Assembly: GCF_029910535.1 (NCBI RefSeq)
Contig: NZ_CP069362.1
Span: 868,001 to 932,000 of the forward strand
DNA from: Marinitoga aeolica
GTDB taxonomy: Bacteria > Thermotogota > Thermotogae > Petrotogales > Petrotogaceae
DNA: 64,000 bases
Direction of reading: 5' to 3'
Part shown: positions 29,172 to 37,754 of the stretch, piece by piece
How positions within the stretch are numbered: position 1 is the stretch's first letter
Layout of the letters: each line of letters starts with the position of its first letter
Position numbers and translations under genes: made by a program
The notes under the pieces: generated by a model
Seen by the model: only the letters and a program-made list of their open reading frames with translations
The model's database searches: none
Told to the model about the DNA's origin: nothing

Positions 29172-30423
29172 ATATTTCAAATATAAGATCATTTTTTGTA
29201 CACATTTCATCTGTTTTAGGTCCATAAGAAATATATGGGATTTCCACACCTGTTTTTTCTTCAATAAAAGACATATATTTTAAGAAATTAATGTGATTTG
29301 TATCGGGCCAACCTTCTAATGTTTCATATACTGGTTTTCCAACAAAAAAGTCATATGATGATGTTGGAATCTCTTTTATTTCACCATTAACATCATAAGC
29401 TACACAAACCTTTATTTCTTCAAGTCCATTTAAAACATCCGCTTTTGTAATAACAAATTTTGTTAAACCTGATCTTAATTTCGCGTATCTTAATGCAGGT
29501 AAATCTAACCATCCCACTCTTCTTGGTCTTCCTGTAGTTGCACCAAATTCATTCCCTTTTTCCCTTATTATTTCTCCCATTTCCCCATACTCTTCTGTAG
29601 GAAACGGACCTTCTCCAACCCTTGTTGTATAAGCTTTCAACACACCAAGAACTTCATCTAATTCAAATGTCGAAAAACCAACCGAAGATACACCATGAGC
29701 CATTGTTGCACCAGATGTGACAAAAGGATATGTGCCAAAATCAAGATCAAGCAATACTCCCTGAGCTCCCTCAAAGAGTACGGAGGTATTCCTAAACACA
29801 TTTGCCATATCTATTGCTGAAGTAAAATTAACTTTCATCTTCTCAAGCTTTTTCTTTTGATTTATTAAATACTCAAATATTTCTTCAGCTTCAAATTTAA
29901 ATCTTTCACCATAGATATTTTTCTTCAAAAATATAACTTCTTCTAATCTCTGTTTTAAAAGTTTTTCGTCAAATAAATGATAAATTTTAAAACCTTCCCT
30001 TGATACTTTATCAGTATAAGATGGTCCAATGCCTTTTTTTGTTGTTCCTATTGGATTTTTCCTTAATTCTTCTAAAATTCCATCTTCCTCTTTATGATAA
30101 GGTAAGACTAAAAATGCTTCTAAATCAATATATATTTTAGAAGATACTCCTGGAAAATCATTTTCCAATATTTCTATTTCTTTTATTAATTGTTCAATGT
30201 CTATAACCATTCCAGCACCTAAAAACGCTTTTGATTTCCCTTCTGGTATTATAGAAGGCAATAAATGATTTACATATTTTTTATCTTTGTAATAAATAGT
30301 ATGTCCTGCATTTGCTCCACCAGAAAATCTTACTATCCATTCGTAGTTTTTTGAAAAATAATTTACTACTTTCCCTTTACCTTCATCTCCCCACTGAGCT
30401 CCAACAATCGCAACCCTTTCCAT
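29170..30423 (-). CDS. purA: adenylosuccinate synthetase
   Basis: The 417-residue GTP-dependent enzyme that joins IMP and aspartate to form adenylosuccinate in AMP synthesis. The N-terminal P-loop-like GAQWGDEGKGK and the GGANAGHT segment are intact, as are the IMP-binding GTTKKGIGP and the FEGAQGVLLD and TTGRPRRVGW segments. Length is normal. The ribosome-binding site is GGAGGTG. Ahead of it lies a strong promoter, a 16-codon leader ORF and a terminator hairpin that ends only about 20 bases before the purA start, an arrangement that suggests attenuation. Confidence 0.96.
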   Translation of the reverse strand: MERVAIVGAQWGDEGKGKVVNYFSKNYEWIVRFSGGANAGHTIYYKDKKYVNHLLPSIIPEGKSKAFLGAGMVIDIEQLIKEIEILENDFPGVSSKIYIDLEAFLVLPYHKEEDGILEELRKNPIGTTKKGIGPSYTDKVSREGFKIYHLFDEKLLKQRLEEVIFLKKNIYGERFKFEAEEIFEYLINQKKKLEKMKVNFTSAIDMANVFRNTSVLFEGAQGVLLDLDFGTYPFVTSGATMAHGVSSVGFSTFELDEVLGVLKAYTTRVGEGPFPTEEYGEMGEIIREKGNEFGATTGRPRRVGWLDLPALRYAKLRSGLTKFVITKADVLNGLEEIKVCVAYDVNGEIKEIPTSSYDFFVGKPVYETLEGWPDTNHINFLKYMSFIEEKTGVEIPYISYGPKTDEMCTKNDLIFEI

Positions 30424-30443
30424 ATCTTCACCTCCAAAAAAGT

Positions 30444-30470
30444 AAAAAAGCCCCTTTACAGGGCTTTTTT
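30444..30470 (-). terminator. intrinsic terminator or attenuator ahead of purA
   Basis: A perfect 10-bp hairpin (AAAAAAGCCC / GGGCTTTTTT, 7-base loop) with a T-rich tail lies between the purA promoter and the purA ribosome-binding site. It may end the methyltransferase transcript, but any transcript from the promoter at 30540-30568 must also pass it to reach purA. Confidence 0.8.
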
Positions 30471-30506
30471 ATTATATATTAATTTTTGTAATTTTTTCTT
30501 TCGCAT
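30456..30506 (-). CDS. possible 16-residue leader peptide of purA
   Basis: A short ORF (MRKKKLQKLIYNKKAL) starts with ATG seven bases after AAGGAAGG. Its last codons form the left arm of the terminator at 30444-30470 and its stop codon TAA lies in the loop. A ribosome at that stop would block the hairpin. Whether it is translated is unknown. Confidence 0.4.
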   Translation of the reverse strand: MRKKKLQKLIYNKKAL

Positions 30507-30539
30507 AATATAACCTTCCTTAATATTTTTTACAGAGGT

Positions 30540-30568
30540 ATTATATCATAATTTATAACAATATTCAA
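30540..30568 (-). promoter_or_regulatory. purA promoter
   Basis: TTGAAT (30563-30568) and TATAAT (30540-30545) on the minus strand with 17-bp spacing, located between the methyltransferase stop and the leader ORF. Confidence 0.8.
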
Positions 30569-30605
30569 CTACATTTCAAATGGAACTTTAACCTTTGATT
30601 TTTAT

Positions 30606-31385
30606 TCATAAGCAATTATATTTACTATATATAAATTTTGAAGTGTCTTCATTATCAAAAGGTTTTCTGAATATAAAAAGATGTTCGTGCATAATTAAAT
30701 AAAAATTATATTTATTTACTTGTGCTTTCCAATAAGGAGTTGTTTGACAATTATGTTGAACTTTTATAATATCTTCTTTTAAGATAAAACCATTTTTTAA
30801 AAATTTTTGCATCACATAGTAAGATAATGGAATATAATGCCTATTTTTTCTTGTATCTCCTATTAAAATTGCACAATACTTTCCAGGTTTTAACACACGA
30901 TATAATTCTTTTATTGCATATTCTAATTCATTACAAAATTTTTTTACTCCAGATATATTGGAAAAATCTCCTGGTATTTTCCCTTCAGAATATTTTATAA
31001 TATTTAAATATGGAGGATGAGTTAATATAAGATCAATGGAATTATTTTCCAAAAAATTCAGATTTCTAGCATCTCCTAAGAAAATTTTAGGCTCATATTT
31101 TCCTTTATTAAAAACTATATTCTTTCGAGTTATTTCAATTGCTTTAGGGTTAATATCTACGCCTATACTTTTTCTATTAAGTAGTTTAGCTTCTATTAAA
31201 GATGTACCTCCACCAACCATCGGATCTAAGACTATATCATCTTCATTTGAATATCTTAAAATAATATTTTTAGCTACTTGTGGAGCGAAATTTCCTCTAT
31301 ATTTAGAATTATGAGTTTCCCATTTTCCCCTTTCTGGAAATGACCACACAGTTGTAAATTCTAAATCATCTTTAAAATTATTCAC
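30606..31385 (-). CDS. second DNA methyltransferase of a DpnII-type system (DpnA-like)
   Basis: A 259-residue site-specific DNA methyltransferase of the beta group. The catalytic motif IV reads THPPY (about residues 123-127) and comes after the AdoMet-binding motif's neighbour (DPMVGGGTSLIEAK, residues about 55-68). In the DpnII system such an enzyme (DpnA) can methylate GATC also in single-stranded DNA; this is known of the family, not seen here. The gene starts with GTG directly after the endonuclease stop and is last in the three-gene set dam-like, endonuclease, DpnA-like. The residue before PPY is His rather than the usual Ser or Asp. Confidence 0.82.
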   Translation of the reverse strand: MNNFKDDLEFTTVWSFPERGKWETHNSKYRGNFAPQVAKNIILRYSNEDDIVLDPMVGGGTSLIEAKLLNRKSIGVDINPKAIEITRKNIVFNKGKYEPKIFLGDARNLNFLENNSIDLILTHPPYLNIIKYSEGKIPGDFSNISGVKKFCNELEYAIKELYRVLKPGKYCAILIGDTRKNRHYIPLSYYVMQKFLKNGFILKEDIIKVQHNCQTTPYWKAQVNKYNFYLIMHEHLFIFRKPFDNEDTSKFIYSKYNCL

Positions 31386-32210
31386 TCAACTCAACTCCAT
31401 TTTAATTAACTCAATAAAATTATTTAAAGTATGCAGATTATATATTTTTTCTATTTTATTAAAAGCTTCTTGAATTTTATTTTTAGCATCTAACCACCCT
31501 TTTCCATCAGTAATCCACACAAACTCAAAACCCTGATATTGATTTATTTTTTGAGCTATTTCAGTATAAGAACGAGCAACTTCATTTAATTTTGAACCTC
31601 CGCTGTTATAAAAATTTACTTCAATTAAATACTTTTTCTTAAGTGTTTCTACTACAAAATCAAATACCTTTTTATCAAATCCTAAGCTTTTAATTTCTTT
31701 ATATTCGCTACTATTAACTTCTTTTCTAAAAGGAATATTATTATTTTCAAAAATTTTTGTTATTATTTTAGACATATTTTTCCCCGTACGATTTTTTCTG
31801 GCATTTGTATCAAGTCCAACTTCAATACCAAATACATAATCTATTAAATTCTTTACATTTCTATCTTTAAACACTTTTTCTAATCCTGTATTTTTTATAT
31901 AATAATAAATTTTTTCAGGTGACTTAAAATAATTTCCCATATATTCGTATTTACCAAATTCATTTAATATCTTTTTCTGATTCCCTTTCCTAACTGCTAT
32001 TAAAATATCTAAAATTTCAAAAACCTTTGGGTTTTCTTCATACAAATCGAAAATAGCCCTTTTTAAATTATTTTTACCAATTAAATAATTTAACTGATTT
32101 AGTTTTAATTCTATTTTACGAACATTATTTTTTACCTTATCAAAATTAACAAAATAATCTAATGTCGCATTAGTTTCAGATAATGTTTTTATAAATTCAT
32201 TAAAATCCAT
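31386..32210 (-). CDS. DpnII family type II restriction endonuclease (GATC)
   Basis: A 274-residue protein matching the DpnII/MboI-type endonuclease family. The family hallmark region is present in order: GLDTNARKNRTG, then an F-D-F-V-V segment and YLIEVNFYNSGGSKLNEVARSY, which contains a PD-(D/E)XK-like active site (Asp, then E-V-N). The expected target is GATC, based on the family and on the adjacent Dam-like methyltransferase. It lies between the two methyltransferase genes with gaps of 12 bases and none, so the three are co-expressed. The sequence looks complete. Confidence 0.87.
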   Translation of the reverse strand: MDFNEFIKTLSETNATLDYFVNFDKVKNNVRKIELKLNQLNYLIGKNNLKRAIFDLYEENPKVFEILDILIAVRKGNQKKILNEFGKYEYMGNYFKSPEKIYYYIKNTGLEKVFKDRNVKNLIDYVFGIEVGLDTNARKNRTGKNMSKIITKIFENNNIPFRKEVNSSEYKEIKSLGFDKKVFDFVVETLKKKYLIEVNFYNSGGSKLNEVARSYTEIAQKINQYQGFEFVWITDGKGWLDAKNKIQEAFNKIEKIYNLHTLNNFIELIKMELS

Positions 32211-32222
32211 ATTTATCCCTCG

Positions 32223-33128
32223 CTAAACTTCGTAGTTTCTAATTAAAAGTTCTGTAATCTTCCCACGCTTTTTAGAGTTAGAATTTATTAATCTTTTTGC
32301 ATATACTCTTTCTATGATATATTCATGATATAGCTTATCAAAAAATTCATCTTTTGGATCCATATTTTTAGGATCTGAGTTACTCAAAAGTGCTTTTGCA
32401 CCAAGTTTAGTCACATATTCAAAAAAATTTTTCAATCTGATTTGAGATTTATCATTAAATATATTTTTAGAATACGAAGTAAAATTAGACGTTGAACTCA
32501 AAGGTCTATATGGAGGATCAAAATATATAAATGTATTTTTATCAACAAAATTTTTACTAATCTCAAAATCCCCAGATAGAATATGAACCTTTTGAAGTGC
32601 ATATGAAACATTTTTTAAATTTTTTTCATCACATATTTTTGGTTTTTTATATCTACCAAACGGAACATTAAATTCACCTTTAGAATTAACCCTATATAAC
32701 CCATTATAGCAAGTCCTGTTAAGAAAAATAAATAATGCTGCCTTCTTGACTTTATTGCCTTTTAATTCATTAAATTCTCTTCTTTTTTCATAATATAAAT
32801 TTTGCTTTTCATCAGAATTTTTTTTATTGTATTCATCTTCTAATTTAGATAATAAATATATCAGTTCATCTACGTTATTTTTTATTATATTATATAAATT
32901 TATTAATTCTTCATTTGTATCTATAATATAAGCTTCCCTTATATTATAATTAGAAAGCAAATAAAACAATAGCGCCCCACTTCCAACAAAAGGTTCTATA
33001 TATTTTATTGATTCCCCATTTTTTAATTCATTCGGAAGCCTTTTTTCTATCTCTGGAATTAATTGAGTTTTTCCACCTGCCCATTTTAAAAATGGTCTAG
33101 CCATGATTTTTTTAAATAACAAATCCAT
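32223..33128 (-). CDS. Dam-type DNA adenine methyltransferase (DpnM-like)
   Basis: A 301-residue N6-adenine methyltransferase of the alpha group. The AdoMet motif FLKWAGGKTQL is at about residues 12-22 with the follow-on EPFVGSGALLFYL, and the catalytic DPPY is near residue 208. It protects GATC sites from the endonuclease encoded next. A GGAGG ribosome-binding site seven bases upstream supports the ATG at 33128; the later ATG at residue 9 has no such site. It leads the restriction-modification operon. Confidence 0.92.
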   Translation of the reverse strand: MDLLFKKIMARPFLKWAGGKTQLIPEIEKRLPNELKNGESIKYIEPFVGSGALLFYLLSNYNIREAYIIDTNEELINLYNIIKNNVDELIYLLSKLEDEYNKKNSDEKQNLYYEKRREFNELKGNKVKKAALFIFLNRTCYNGLYRVNSKGEFNVPFGRYKKPKICDEKNLKNVSYALQKVHILSGDFEISKNFVDKNTFIYFDPPYRPLSSTSNFTSYSKNIFNDKSQIRLKNFFEYVTKLGAKALLSNSDPKNMDPKDEFFDKLYHEYIIERVYAKRLINSNSKKRGKITELLIRNYEV

Positions 33129-33174
33129 TTTAATCCTCCATAATATAAATTCATATTTCTATTATATCAACAAA

Positions 33175-33840
33175 TTATTTCTTTTCATATATTACAACAT
33201 AAAATTTATTTTCTAATTCTTCCTTTTTCTTTTCTAACACTATATTAGTATACTCATCTAATTTATTATCATATAATTTTGTATTTGGATCGTTTTTTAA
33301 AAGAAATTCTATATCGTCCTTGCTTAAATTTAAAACCTTTCTGTCTATATTTACATCTATATTTTTTTCTTGGAATTCTTGGAATGATATTCTTTCTTTT
33401 CTAAAATATTTGAAAAATTTCAATATAGATAAAAATACATCTTTAGGTACATATCCTGGTAATTGAGCCAATGCTTCGCCTTTACTATCAAAAAAGAAAA
33501 ATGTTGGAGTTCCTCTAACGCCAAATGCCCCAAATAATTCTGCATAATTTAATGTTTTTCCCTGATAAATAGCTTTTTTATTCCTATCAGGATTTATTTC
33601 TGCAATAATAAATTCCGTTCTTAACCATTTTTGTATTTCTTTATCAACTAACACCTCATTCTTAAACTTCTTACAGTAATAACATGTCTCAGAAGAAAAC
33701 ATTACAATTATATTTTTACCAGTTATTTTACCTATTTTCATTGCATTATTAAAATCATGAACAACAAAATCATCTAATTTTACATTCGAAAAAGAATAAA
33801 TAGAAATTACCAACAATACTAGAATTAATATTTTTCTCAT
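33175..33840 (-). CDS. secreted thioredoxin-fold protein
   Basis: A 221-residue protein with an N-terminal signal peptide (hydrophobic residues 4-18) and a thioredoxin fold with the redox motif CYYC at about residues 53-56. The cis-Pro region GTPTFFFF follows near residue 113. It is most likely a periplasmic thiol reductase that gets electrons from the CcdA-type membrane protein encoded just upstream. A charged C-terminal extension of about 70 residues is outside the core fold. Substrates are not evident. Confidence 0.85.
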   Translation of the reverse strand: MRKILILVLLVISIYSFSNVKLDDFVVHDFNNAMKIGKITGKNIIVMFSSETCYYCKKFKNEVLVDKEIQKWLRTEFIIAEINPDRNKKAIYQGKTLNYAELFGAFGVRGTPTFFFFDSKGEALAQLPGYVPKDVFLSILKFFKYFRKERISFQEFQEKNIDVNIDRKVLNLSKDDIEFLLKNDPNTKLYDNKLDEYTNIVLEKKKEELENKFYVVIYEKK

Positions 33841-33844
33841 TATT

Positions 33845-34531
33845 TCACACTCCCTGTAATGTATTAAATTTATTTAATAACACCAATATTCCTATTATAA
33901 TTAATAATGTACTGCCAAGAATTTTTAAATACTTCTCCCATTTTGGTGTTCCAAAGGTTATTTTAGAAACTAATTTACTTACTATTCCACTTAAAAACAA
34001 AAATGGTATAGATATACCAAGAGAATATAAAAATAACATAAACATACCTTTATATACATTTGATGTTGTTGACGCAAAGGTTAACACCGCAGCTAAAATT
34101 GGTCCCGAACACGGTATCCATACAAAAGAAATTAAAATACCCATTATAAACGCACTGATAAATGATGTATTCTTATGTTTTAAAAGATTGACTTTAGCAC
34201 CTTTAAATCCCTCTTTATCAAATAAATAATAAATCCCCAACAAAATAATAAAAATTCCTGCTATAATATTAAATATGAATTGGTATTTTGACAATATTGA
34301 TCCAGCCATTCCTGCCAAAGCTCCAAGAATTGAAAAAAATAATGATAATCCTATAAAAAAGGCTATACCTCTTTTCAAGGTTAATGAAATATTTTTTAAA
34401 TCCGGCATCAATATACCAAAAAACAACGGAACAAGGGGTAAAACACATGGACTAAAAAATGATATTATACCGCCAAAAAACGAACTAATATATGTAATAT
34501 CAGGTTGAACAGATAATGTAAATGGTTCCAT
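33845..34531 (-). CDS. ccdA: CcdA family thiol-disulfide electron carrier
   Basis: A 228-residue membrane protein with six predicted helices, of the CcdA/DsbD transmembrane family, which passes reducing power from cytoplasmic thioredoxin to extracytoplasmic thioredoxin-like proteins. The paired cysteines sit in the typical membrane motifs FFSPCVLPLVPL (helix 1) and WIPCSGPIL (helix 4). I place the start at 34531, where GGGTGA provides a ribosome-binding site, rather than 15 bases upstream. It forms an operon with the secreted thioredoxin-fold protein. Confidence 0.88.
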   Translation of the reverse strand: MEPFTLSVQPDITYISSFFGGIISFFSPCVLPLVPLFFGILMPDLKNISLTLKRGIAFFIGLSLFFSILGALAGMAGSILSKYQFIFNIIAGIFIILLGIYYLFDKEGFKGAKVNLLKHKNTSFISAFIMGILISFVWIPCSGPILAAVLTFASTTSNVYKGMFMLFLYSLGISIPFLFLSGIVSKLVSKITFGTPKWEKYLKILGSTLLIIIGILVLLNKFNTLQGV

Positions 34532-34615
34532 TAAATCACCCGCCATATAAAAACTCTATTTTATTTTTAATTATAACAAAAAAACTCCATTTTTCAAAAA
34601 AGAGGTGTATTATTT

Positions 34616-37561
34616 ATGATTAAAAATTTATTCAAAATATTAAACGCAATTGAAGATTTCAAAAATTCCATTTCACCAGAAATACTTGAAAAAGCTAAAA
34701 ATCTTGAAGTTGAGGATTTTGTTGAATATGGTGATGAACTATTAAATTTTACTGGAATCGTAAATGATAATGATAGAAACTTCAGACCTTTATTTTATAT
34801 ACACAAGGAAACATTAAAAATAGGACATATGTGTACATGTAGTCATGTTTCGGAAAATAAAATGTGTTCTCATATAGCTGCATTAATTTTTACAATAGAA
34901 AATAATTTAAAAAATAAAGGAAAATTTAATGACGATTATCATCTCGAAGTAAATATTGATGAATATCTGGGAATAAATGATTATGGTGATACATATTATT
35001 TAATTTACCCAGAAAACCCATATACTTATGTTAAATTAGGACGCTTAAAAGAAAAGAGAGTCGTATTGAGAAAAGATATTGACACATATAAAAAAATACT
35101 AAGTTTTTTAAAAACAAAAATACCCGAAGATGAAAATGATATAAAAAAATTATTAGTTCCTATTCATATTAATGGAACTTCTGAATATAAATTAATTTTA
35201 AAAAATTTTAAAGAACTTAAAAAAATAAAAAGTAAAAAAATTCTATTAAAAAATAAGAAAAAAATAGTATGGAACGATGATATCAAATTTAAATTATATG
35301 TTAGTGGTAATATTAAAGAGAATATTTCTACTATTAAGCTATTGCCTGAGTTAAACAAAAGAAATATCGTCTCAACATATGATGATTATGCTTATTTTGA
35401 AAATAACACTTTATCATTAATAAAATCAAAAACAAATATACTTTTTCCTTATTATGGTCCAATAGAAACCCATGTCAAATTCAAAAATAAAAACGGACTT
35501 GAAATTTTCATTAAAGATAATCTTATAAAATATGAGAAATATGGTTTTGAAATAGAAATTGATGAAAATTTAGGAATTAAAAAAGATATTTTTATCCCTA
35601 AATTAAATTTATATATTAACTTTATAAACGACCGATTCTACCTAAAAGGAAAATTTTTATATGGCACAGAAATAGAATTCTATAATGATTATAAATACAG
35701 AAACTATGATGAAGAAAATAGATTATTAAATTCATTAAAAAATGCAGGAATTGAATTAGATGAAAAAGGAAAAGGAACATTAGATATTGATTCTTTTTTT
35801 GAATTCATCGATAACAAGATAAGATCACTGGATAAAAACATTATAATAAAAATGAATAAAAATATAAAAAGACAAGAAATTGAAAGCATACAAATGAAAC
35901 TAAATTTAAAAAACAATTGGTTTGATGTTGAAGGAGAAATCACTTTAAAAGATAATAAGAAAATTGATATAAATATTTTGAGAAATAGAAAAGACAATTT
36001 TATAGTTCTAAAAGATGATACCATCATTAAAATACCAGAAAAAATCTTAGAAAAATTAGAAGATTTAAAATTTAAAAAAAATAAAGTAGAAATTGAAAGT
36101 TATAATATATACTCATTTTTAAATAATCCTAATTTAGAATTGGAATCATTAGATAAAAAAACAAAATCTTTTATTGAAAAAATTAAAAATTTTGAAAAAA
36201 TTAAAGAATATGAAATACCAGAATTAAAATCATCTATGAGAGATTATCAAATTCAAGGTTATTATTTCCTTAGATATCTTCAAGAATTTAATTTTAATGG
36301 AATATTAGCAGATGATATGGGACTTGGAAAAACTGTACAAACTATAGCTTTAATATTGTCTTTAAAAGAGAAAAATAGAAAGTTTTTAATAATAACTCCA
36401 CGTTCTGTAGTATATAACTGGGCATACGAAATAGAAAAATTTACTTCTAATTTAAAGTATTATATTTATCATAATAATCAAAAAGATATTCCAGATGACG
36501 TTGATGTAATATTAACCACTTATGGAACAATAAGAAATTCTATCGACAACTTTAAAAAAATGAAATTATTTTATATTATTCTCGACGAAGCTCAATATAT
36601 AAAGAATCATGAAACAAAGTTATATTCAGCTATTAAAAAATTGAAGGCATCTCATAAATTAGCATTAACTGGCACACCTTTAGAGAATTCTTTAAACGAT
36701 TTATACAACATATTTGATTTCTTAATGCCAGGATTTTTTGGAAAAAGAAAGGAATTCTTAAGAAAATATAATTATGCAAATAAGGATAGTATAGAAAGGT
36801 TAAAGAAAAAAATCAATCCATTTATTTTGAGAAGAAAAAAAGAAAATGTTTTAAAAGAACTGCCTCCAAAAACAGAAGAATATATATTCAATGAAATGAC
36901 ACAGCATCAAACAAAAATATATCATCAAATATTAGAAGAATATAAACAGAAAATAGCTATATCCCAGGGGACTTTGAATTTTAGCGTTTTAGAAGGATTA
37001 TTAAGATTAAGACAAGTTGTTAATCATCCAAAGTTATTAGGTATAAATATAGAATCTTCGAAATTTAATGAATTCAAAAAATTTGTTTTAGAAGTTTTAG
37101 GAGAAAATCATAAAATTGTTGTTTTTTCTCAATTTGTAAAAATGATTAATATAATGGAAGATTGGTTAAAAGAAGAAATTATTAAATATAATAAAATCAC
37201 CGGTCAAACTAAAAAAAGAGTTGATATAATTAATGAATTTAATAGTGACAATAATATAAAAATCCTTCTTGTTAGTTTAAAAGCTGGAGGTACAGGATTA
37301 AATATTACTGGAGCAGATTATGTAATACATTATGATCCATGGTGGAATCCAGCTGTAGAAAACCAAGCTACAGATAGAGTTTATAGAATCGGACAAACAA
37401 AACCTGTTTTTGTTTATAAATTCATTACAAAAAATTCTATCGAAGAGAAAATATTAAAGTTAAAAAATGCAAAAAAAGATTTATATAATCTTGCAATTAC
37501 AGAAGAAAAATCATTATTAAAAAATCTAACAAAAGAAGATATTATGCAATTATTTGAATAG
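34616..37561 (+). CDS. SNF2 family DNA-dependent ATPase with SWIM zinc finger
   Basis: A 981-residue helicase-like protein. A SWIM zinc-binding motif (CTC...CSH, about residues 68-82) lies near the N-terminus, a long Lys-rich, poorly conserved middle follows, and the C-terminal 450 residues form the SNF2 ATPase: motif I DDMGLGKTVQT, motif II DEAQ, TGTPLEN, and the second lobe with QATDRVYRIGQ. These bacterial proteins probably translocate on DNA or remodel protein-DNA complexes; the exact role is unknown. It is transcribed alone from an AT-rich intergenic region shared with ccdA and ends in a terminator. Confidence 0.9.
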   Translation: MIKNLFKILNAIEDFKNSISPEILEKAKNLEVEDFVEYGDELLNFTGIVNDNDRNFRPLFYIHKETLKIGHMCTCSHVSENKMCSHIAALIFTIENNLKNKGKFNDDYHLEVNIDEYLGINDYGDTYYLIYPENPYTYVKLGRLKEKRVVLRKDIDTYKKILSFLKTKIPEDENDIKKLLVPIHINGTSEYKLILKNFKELKKIKSKKILLKNKKKIVWNDDIKFKLYVSGNIKENISTIKLLPELNKRNIVSTYDDYAYFENNTLSLIKSKTNILFPYYGPIETHVKFKNKNGLEIFIKDNLIKYEKYGFEIEIDENLGIKKDIFIPKLNLYINFINDRFYLKGKFLYGTEIEFYNDYKYRNYDEENRLLNSLKNAGIELDEKGKGTLDIDSFFEFIDNKIRSLDKNIIIKMNKNIKRQEIESIQMKLNLKNNWFDVEGEITLKDNKKIDINILRNRKDNFIVLKDDTIIKIPEKILEKLEDLKFKKNKVEIESYNIYSFLNNPNLELESLDKKTKSFIEKIKNFEKIKEYEIPELKSSMRDYQIQGYYFLRYLQEFNFNGILADDMGLGKTVQTIALILSLKEKNRKFLIITPRSVVYNWAYEIEKFTSNLKYYIYHNNQKDIPDDVDVILTTYGTIRNSIDNFKKMKLFYIILDEAQYIKNHETKLYSAIKKLKASHKLALTGTPLENSLNDLYNIFDFLMPGFFGKRKEFLRKYNYANKDSIERLKKKINPFILRRKKENVLKELPPKTEEYIFNEMTQHQTKIYHQILEEYKQKIAISQGTLNFSVLEGLLRLRQVVNHPKLLGINIESSKFNEFKKFVLEVLGENHKIVVFSQFVKMINIMEDWLKEEIIKYNKITGQTKKRVDIINEFNSDNNIKILLVSLKAGGTGLNITGADYVIHYDPWWNPAVENQATDRVYRIGQTKPVFVYKFITKNSIEEKILKLKNAKKDLYNLAITEEKSLLKNLTKEDIMQLFE

Positions 37562-37587
37562 AGATGAAGCATAAATGCCTCATCTCT
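37560..37587 (+). terminator. terminator after the SNF2 gene
   Basis: An 8-bp stem (AGAGATGA / TCATCTCT) with extra inner pairing starts at the stop codon and is followed by ATTTTTAG. Confidence 0.8.
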
Positions 37588-37646
37588 ATTTTTAGAGTAT
37601 TGATTAATAATAAATTACCAATTTTTTTATTTAACTCTTTAGAAAC

Positions 37647-37675
37647 TTGAAATATAAAAAAAATTATTGTATAAT
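37647..37675 (+). promoter_or_regulatory. promoter of the lipoprotein-protease operon
   Basis: TTGAAA (37647-37652) and TATAAT (37670-37675) with 17-bp spacing, about 80 bases before the start at 37755. Confidence 0.8.
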
Positions 37676-37754
37676 ACCATGTTAAACTTATTAATAACAA
37701 AAAATTAATTTGTTAGTTAAACAAACTTATCATTTTTAAAAAGGGGGTAGTTGG

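Noticed and set aside
33106-33128. Later ATG (residue 9) as the start of the Dam-like gene
   Set aside because: The first ATG has GGAGG at seven bases; the later one has no ribosome-binding site.
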